From Vibrio owensii CAIM 1854 = LMG 25443 (GTDB taxonomy: Bacteria > Pseudomonadota > Gammaproteobacteria > Enterobacterales > Vibrionaceae): a stretch of 64,000 bases of DNA. A program made the translations under genes and the position numbers. Within the stretch, counting starts at the first letter, position 1. Each line of letters begins with the position of its first letter. Location of the stretch: the NCBI RefSeq assembly GCF_000817815.1, contig NZ_JPRD01000013.1:58622-122621 (forward strand). Reading direction: 5' to 3'. Below the pieces are notes generated by a model. That model was not told the origin of the DNA. It did not search any database and worked only from the letters and a program-made list of their open reading frames with translations. Shown in pieces: positions 60,656-64,000 of the stretch.

Positions 60656-61966
60656 ATGAGTACTGAAACCAAAAAAATGTCGGTGGTGCAGCTAACCATT
60701 CTGACATTCATTAACATGGCTGGCTCGGGCATCATTATGTTGCCAAGTAAGCTGGCGCAAGTGGGCACGATTTCGATTCTATCTTGGCTGATTACTGCGG
60801 CGGGTTCATTGGCTCTTGCCTATGTCTTTGCAAAGTGTGGTCGCTTTAGTAAACGTGACGGTGGTATGAATGGCTATGCGTCGTACGCGTTTGGTAAATC
60901 GGGCGCGTTTATGGCAGGTTGGACCTACGGCTTGTCATTGTTGATTGCCAACATTGCGATTGCGATTACCTGTGTCGGTTATGGCTCGGCTTTCTTCGAA
61001 GTGACCTTGTCGCCAGTCGAAACCTGTCTGTACACCATCGCTATCCTTTGGATTTGTACCTTCGCTAACTTTGGTGGTGCGAAGATAACTGGTCAAATCG
61101 GCTCGTTTACAGTCTGGGGTGTTATCCTTCCTGTGTGTTCTTTGGGTATTGTTGGTTGGTTCTACTTTAGCCCAACCATGTACGTAGAAGCGTGGAACCC
61201 ACACCACTTACCATTTGGTGAAGCAGTAAGTGCGTCGATCGCGATGACACTTTGGGCATTCCTAGGTCTTGAATCAGCTTGTGCGAACTCAGAAGCAGTA
61301 GAAAACCCAGAGAAGAACGTACCAATCGCAGTATTGGGCGGTACGCTGATTGCAGCAGTGGTTTACATCGTTTCAACCAACATCTGTTCTGGTATCGTAG
61401 CGAACTCTGAACTTGCTGCTTCTACAGCGCCATTCTCAACAGTATGGACAGTGATGCTAGGTTCTACGGCGGGTAAAGTGGTTGCGGGTATGGCCGTTCT
61501 TGCTTGTGCAGGTTCATTACTGGGTTGGCAGTTCACTATCGCGTCCGTATTCAAATCATCTTCAGATGCAGGTTTCTTCCCGAAACTGTTCTCACAAGTT
61601 GATAAACGCGGCACACCAATCAAAGGTATGGTGGCCATCACGGTTATCCAATCGGTGTTGTCTTTGATGACCATCTCGCCAACATTGAACGAACAATTTG
61701 AAGCGCTGGTTAACCTTGCGGTAGTGACGAACGTTATTCCTTACATTCTATGTATGGGCGCAATCTTCATCATGCAGCAAGTGGCGCACGTGCCTGAGCG
61801 CGAAATGAAGACCACGAATATCATTGCGCTAGTCGGTTCTCTATACAGCTTCTACGCATTGTACGGCTCTGGCTACGAAGCCATGATGTGGGGTTCAATC
61901 GTTACCTTCCTAGGTTGGAGTGCGTACGGTCTGATTGCTTCTAAGCATGAACCTCTCGTGAACTAG
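60656..61966 (+). CDS. potE: Putrescine/ornithine antiporter
   Basis: 436 residues, 12 spans, APC family. Family motif NMAGSGIIMLPSKLAQVGT at the first span, GGMNGYASYAFGKSGAF and LWAFLGLESACANSEAVENPEKNVP in spans 2-6. It exchanges external ornithine for internal putrescine, completing the acid-resistance cycle with SpeF. Same operon as speF, no terminator between them; terminator follows at 61978. Confidence 0.93.
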   Translation: MSTETKKMSVVQLTILTFINMAGSGIIMLPSKLAQVGTISILSWLITAAGSLALAYVFAKCGRFSKRDGGMNGYASYAFGKSGAFMAGWTYGLSLLIANIAIAITCVGYGSAFFEVTLSPVETCLYTIAILWICTFANFGGAKITGQIGSFTVWGVILPVCSLGIVGWFYFSPTMYVEAWNPHHLPFGEAVSASIAMTLWAFLGLESACANSEAVENPEKNVPIAVLGGTLIAAVVYIVSTNICSGIVANSELAASTAPFSTVWTVMLGSTAGKVVAGMAVLACAGSLLGWQFTIASVFKSSSDAGFFPKLFSQVDKRGTPIKGMVAITVIQSVLSLMTISPTLNEQFEALVNLAVVTNVIPYILCMGAIFIMQQVAHVPEREMKTTNIIALVGSLYSFYALYGSGYEAMMWGSIVTFLGWSAYGLIASKHEPLVN

Positions 61967-61977
61967 TTTTTTCAATC

Positions 61978-62011
61978 GAGCCTTCCCATACGCGGTGTGG
62001 AAGGCTCTTTT
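61978..62011 (+). terminator. Terminator after potE
   Basis: GAGCCTTCC/GGAAGGCTC stem and T tract. Confidence 0.85.
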
Positions 62012-62092
62012 GCTTTTTATCCATTCAGTAAGTTAAGGAAACAACACCACTCACAACGTGAAAACTCATTTTCGACAATTGGGGGACGAAAG

Positions 62093-62275
62093 ATGATTAG
62101 CCAACCTGTTAAGATCGGTGACGATACCGTCGTAGTCATTCCAAGCGTGATCCTGAGCGAGCTCGGGATAAGGGAAGGGGACACCCTCGAAATTGCGCTC
62201 AATAAAGACAAAATGGAAATTAAGAAAATGGTTCTGAAAACCAGCTCTCCAAACGATTCCAGCGAAGAAGGCTAG
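62093..62275 (+). CDS. AbrB/MazE-family DNA-binding protein
   Basis: 60 residues from ATG 62093 with GGGGGA eight bases upstream; the longer frame to 61997 would cross the potE terminator. The swapped-hairpin fold is clear (VKIGDDTVVVIPSVILSELGIREGDTLEIALNKDKMEIKK). It looks like an antitoxin or AbrB-like transition regulator, but no toxin gene (MazF, VapC) follows; the next gene is pdxY, 107 bases on. Orphan regulator is the best reading. Confidence 0.8.
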   Translation: MISQPVKIGDDTVVVIPSVILSELGIREGDTLEIALNKDKMEIKKMVLKTSSPNDSSEEG

Positions 62276-62382
62276 AATTGAGTTAGAGAATCTTGGTTTG
62301 TCGGATACACTACTGGTTTCGCAAATCTGGCGCTCGCCGCTGTCTTTGAACTATTGATAACAACAAGAAGAGGTCTGGTACT

Positions 62383-63252
62383 ATGCAAGGTATCCTCTCT
62401 ATACAATCTCATGTTTCTTTTGGTCACGCTGGTAACAGCAGTGCCGTTTTCCCAATGCAACGCATGGGTTTCGAAGTGTGGCCTATTCACACGGTTCAAT
62501 TTTCTAACCACACCCAGTATCAAGAAGGCTGGACGGGGCGTGCGTTTTCGGCTGATGACATCAGCGAATTAGTTCGTGGTCTTGGCAATATTGGCGCGCT
62601 AGAGAAGTGCCAAGCCGTTCTGACTGGCTACCAAGGCAGTGCTGAGCAATGTCTGGCAGTAGAAGATACCGTCACTAAAGTTAAACAAGCGAATCCAGAA
62701 GCGCTTTACGTGTGTGACCCAGTGATGGGCGCGCCAGACAAAGGCTGTATTGTTGCGCCGGGTATCGCAGAAAACTTGTTGAATCGTCTAATGCCAATGG
62801 CGGATGTGATCGTGCCTAACCAGTTCGAGCTAAGCCAATTTGCAGAGATGGAAATTCACACGTTGGATGACGCGATTAACGCGTGTCAGCGTGCGCTAGC
62901 AAAAGGCCCTAAAGTGGTGTTGGTGAAGCACCTTTACTGCCTGTCAGATGACAGCTTCAATATGCTACTTGCGACACCAGAAGGCACTTACCTAGCGAAG
63001 CGTCCTCATTTTGAATTTGCTAAAGCACCCGTAGGCGCTGGTGATTTAATTTCGGCGATTTTCACCGCTGGTCTATTGAAAGGTTGGACGCCAAAACAAG
63101 CGTTCCAACACTGCCACGATGCTTGCTACGGTGTACTTAACGCAACTTACCAAGCGGGCGAATGGGAACTGCAAACCATCGCAGCACAACAAGAGTTCGT
63201 TGAGCCGAGCAAGCACTTCCCATTGGAAGAAGTGACACTCAGCCAAGCGTAA
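62383..63252 (+). CDS. pdxY: Pyridoxal kinase PdxY
   Basis: 289 residues. N-terminal [30 protein letters not shown], middle [16 protein letters not shown] and [13 protein letters not shown], and the C-terminal anion-hole signature [17 protein letters not shown], all typical of the PdxY branch of the ribokinase family. It phosphorylates pyridoxal to PLP, the cofactor of SpeF encoded just upstream; the linkage may be functional or chance. Confidence 0.93.
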   Translation: MQGILSIQSHVSFGHAGNSSAVFPMQRMGFEVWPIHTVQFSNHTQYQEGWTGRAFSADDISELVRGLGNIGALEKCQAVLTGYQGSAEQCLAVEDTVTKVKQANPEALYVCDPVMGAPDKGCIVAPGIAENLLNRLMPMADVIVPNQFELSQFAEMEIHTLDDAINACQRALAKGPKVVLVKHLYCLSDDSFNMLLATPEGTYLAKRPHFEFAKAPVGAGDLISAIFTAGLLKGWTPKQAFQHCHDACYGVLNATYQAGEWELQTIAAQQEFVEPSKHFPLEEVTLSQA

Positions 63253-63270
63253 TTTCAGGCTGTAAGCAGT

Positions 63271-63297
63271 AAAAAGGGAGCACCTAGCTCCCTTTTT
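63271..63297 (+). terminator. Terminator after pdxY
   Basis: AAAAAGGGAGC/GCTCCCTTTTT stem. Confidence 0.85.
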
Positions 63298-63335
63298 GAT
63301 TTCTATAGCCTGTTCTACACAGCGTTAAGTCTGCC

Positions 63336-63830
63336 CTAACAGCGAGAGGTATCAACCTTAAAGCTGTGTCCATCAGCGCCTTTTCCATCCATGCGGTAGT
63401 AGGCGTAGCATTTACCTGCCATCAGCGCTTCTGGTGATTCGTCATTGCCATACCCAACCATGGAGTATTGGTTGTTCTCGATGAAGACTAAATCTGTCTG
63501 TTTCATCTCATCGGTGATGGTTAGGTTATCGAAGAAGCTGACCTGCTCACCGCACTCACTTTGGGTTTCTGGGTAGCCATTGTAAAACTCTTGATACCCA
63601 GCGGCGGTTAAGACGCACTGGTCGGCCCCGTGGTCTTGCTTAAAAGCTTTCGCATTCTGATTGAGAATAGAAACGTGATACTGCATGTCGGCAAAGATCA
63701 CTTGGATGGCGGCTGTGCGGGCATCAGAAGTACGTTGGTTGGAGTGATAAACGGCATACGCGGTTAAGCCTCCGAGCACGACAGCCGTTAGCAGCCACTC
63801 TTTCGACGAGAATCCAGACAACAATCTCAT
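63336..63830 (-). CDS. Type IV pilin-like protein, orphan
   Basis: 164 residues. The N-terminus MRLLSG|FSSKEWLLTAVVLGGLTAYAVY fits a class-III/type IV prepilin: short leader ending in G, F at +1, E at +5, then a hydrophobic helix continuing as an amphipathic one. Four cysteines in the globular part (DQCVL, SECGEQ, GKCYAYY, final SRC) could form two disulfides, including the usual C-terminal loop. No other pilus gene lies in the window. It could be a minor pilin or pseudopilin, or just a single-pass protein that resembles one. Confidence 0.55.
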   Translation of the reverse strand: MRLLSGFSSKEWLLTAVVLGGLTAYAVYHSNQRTSDARTAAIQVIFADMQYHVSILNQNAKAFKQDHGADQCVLTAAGYQEFYNGYPETQSECGEQVSFFDNLTITDEMKQTDLVFIENNQYSMVGYGNDESPEALMAGKCYAYYRMDGKGADGHSFKVDTSRC

Positions 63831-64000
63831 TGGTTTTTACCCTAAATACAACTCAACCATGCGCATAACAGGGCGGGATTCTACGCATGGTTTGAGGGAA
63901 TTTTAAGGGCAAACTGCGTGTTTCAGAAAAACCTGACACAAACTTGAAGAACGATCAAATTATGAAGAGAGGAGCATATTGCTCTAATGCCGTTCACTTA
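63831..64000. other. Upstream region of the pilin-like gene, to the window edge
   Basis: No coding frame or repeat recognised. Too short to judge. Confidence 0.4.

Noticed and set aside
62093..62382. A toxin-antitoxin pair with the AbrB/MazE-like protein
   Set aside because: The next frame is pdxY, and the 107-base gap holds no toxin-like frame.
1..64000. CRISPR arrays, tRNA/rRNA genes, prophage or large tandem repeats
   Set aside because: No regularly spaced repeats, tRNA-like arms, phage structural genes or long tandem arrays were seen on reading both strands.

Overview
The window looks like a stretch of the second chromosome of a marine Vibrio, most likely of the Harveyi clade (V. parahaemolyticus / V. 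alginolyticus relatives). The basis is the gene content: a vct-type catechol-siderophore locus with an IrgA/IrgB-like pair, an Asr sulfite reductase operon, a maltoporin/MalM/pullulanase island and a SpeF/PotE pair, together with moderate GC and AT-rich intergenic regions. Species and chromosome assignments are inference. No rRNA, tRNA, CRISPR array, intact insertion sequence or prophage was seen.

Layout. 1-7.9 kb: the 3' part of an M16 metallopeptidase gene, a small 2Fe-2S-like protein, a Spy/CpxP-like protein, a DUF2541 protein, a LytM/M23 peptidase followed by a frame-disrupted bactofilin, and a large uncharacterised envelope protein. 8.0-11.4 kb: an EmrAB-like efflux operon whose membrane-fusion gene is frame-disrupted, and a convergent TetR gene; nearly identical palindromes sit in front of both units. 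11.5-18.5 kb: siderophore uptake, with vctPDGC on the minus strand diverging from a LysR gene and a TonB-dependent receptor; Fur-like boxes and a perfect FNR-consensus box lie in the control regions. 18.6-22.4 kb: a small EamA transporter, a YcaQ/AlkX-type DNA glycosylase, and a degenerate serine-recombinase gene translationally coupled to a Bcr/CflA drug-efflux gene.

22.4-33.5 kb is metabolic accessory DNA: a LacI-regulator/porin/tandem-NTF2 protein/MFS locus of unknown substrate, an SSS symporter with L-serine dehydratase, and a PTS sucrose-type EIIBC with its divergent LacI-type regulator. 33.6-34.6 kb holds two small secreted proteins missed by ordinary ORF length cut-offs. 34.9-39.9 kb is an anaerobic operon (small membrane protein, siroheme-type methyltransferase, asrA, asrB, asrC) that appears to run on into cfa. 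A GGDEF sensor protein follows.

42.1-55.6 kb is a maltodextrin/starch island: glgX, lamB, malM, a lipoprotein that looks like a free-standing starch-binding module, a lipoprotein alpha-amylase, a modular secreted endonuclease and a lipoprotein pullulanase. A nearly identical tandem MalT-box-like element, in the same orientation relative to the gene, lies about 190 bases ahead of both lamB and the pullulanase gene. 55.8-64 kb holds a Sel1-repeat protein, a HTH/zinc-ribbon protein, the ornithine decarboxylase/antiporter pair speF-potE (with a duplicated leader element upstream), an AbrB/MazE-like protein, pdxY (a kinase that makes the cofactor SpeF needs) and an orphan type IV pilin-like protein.
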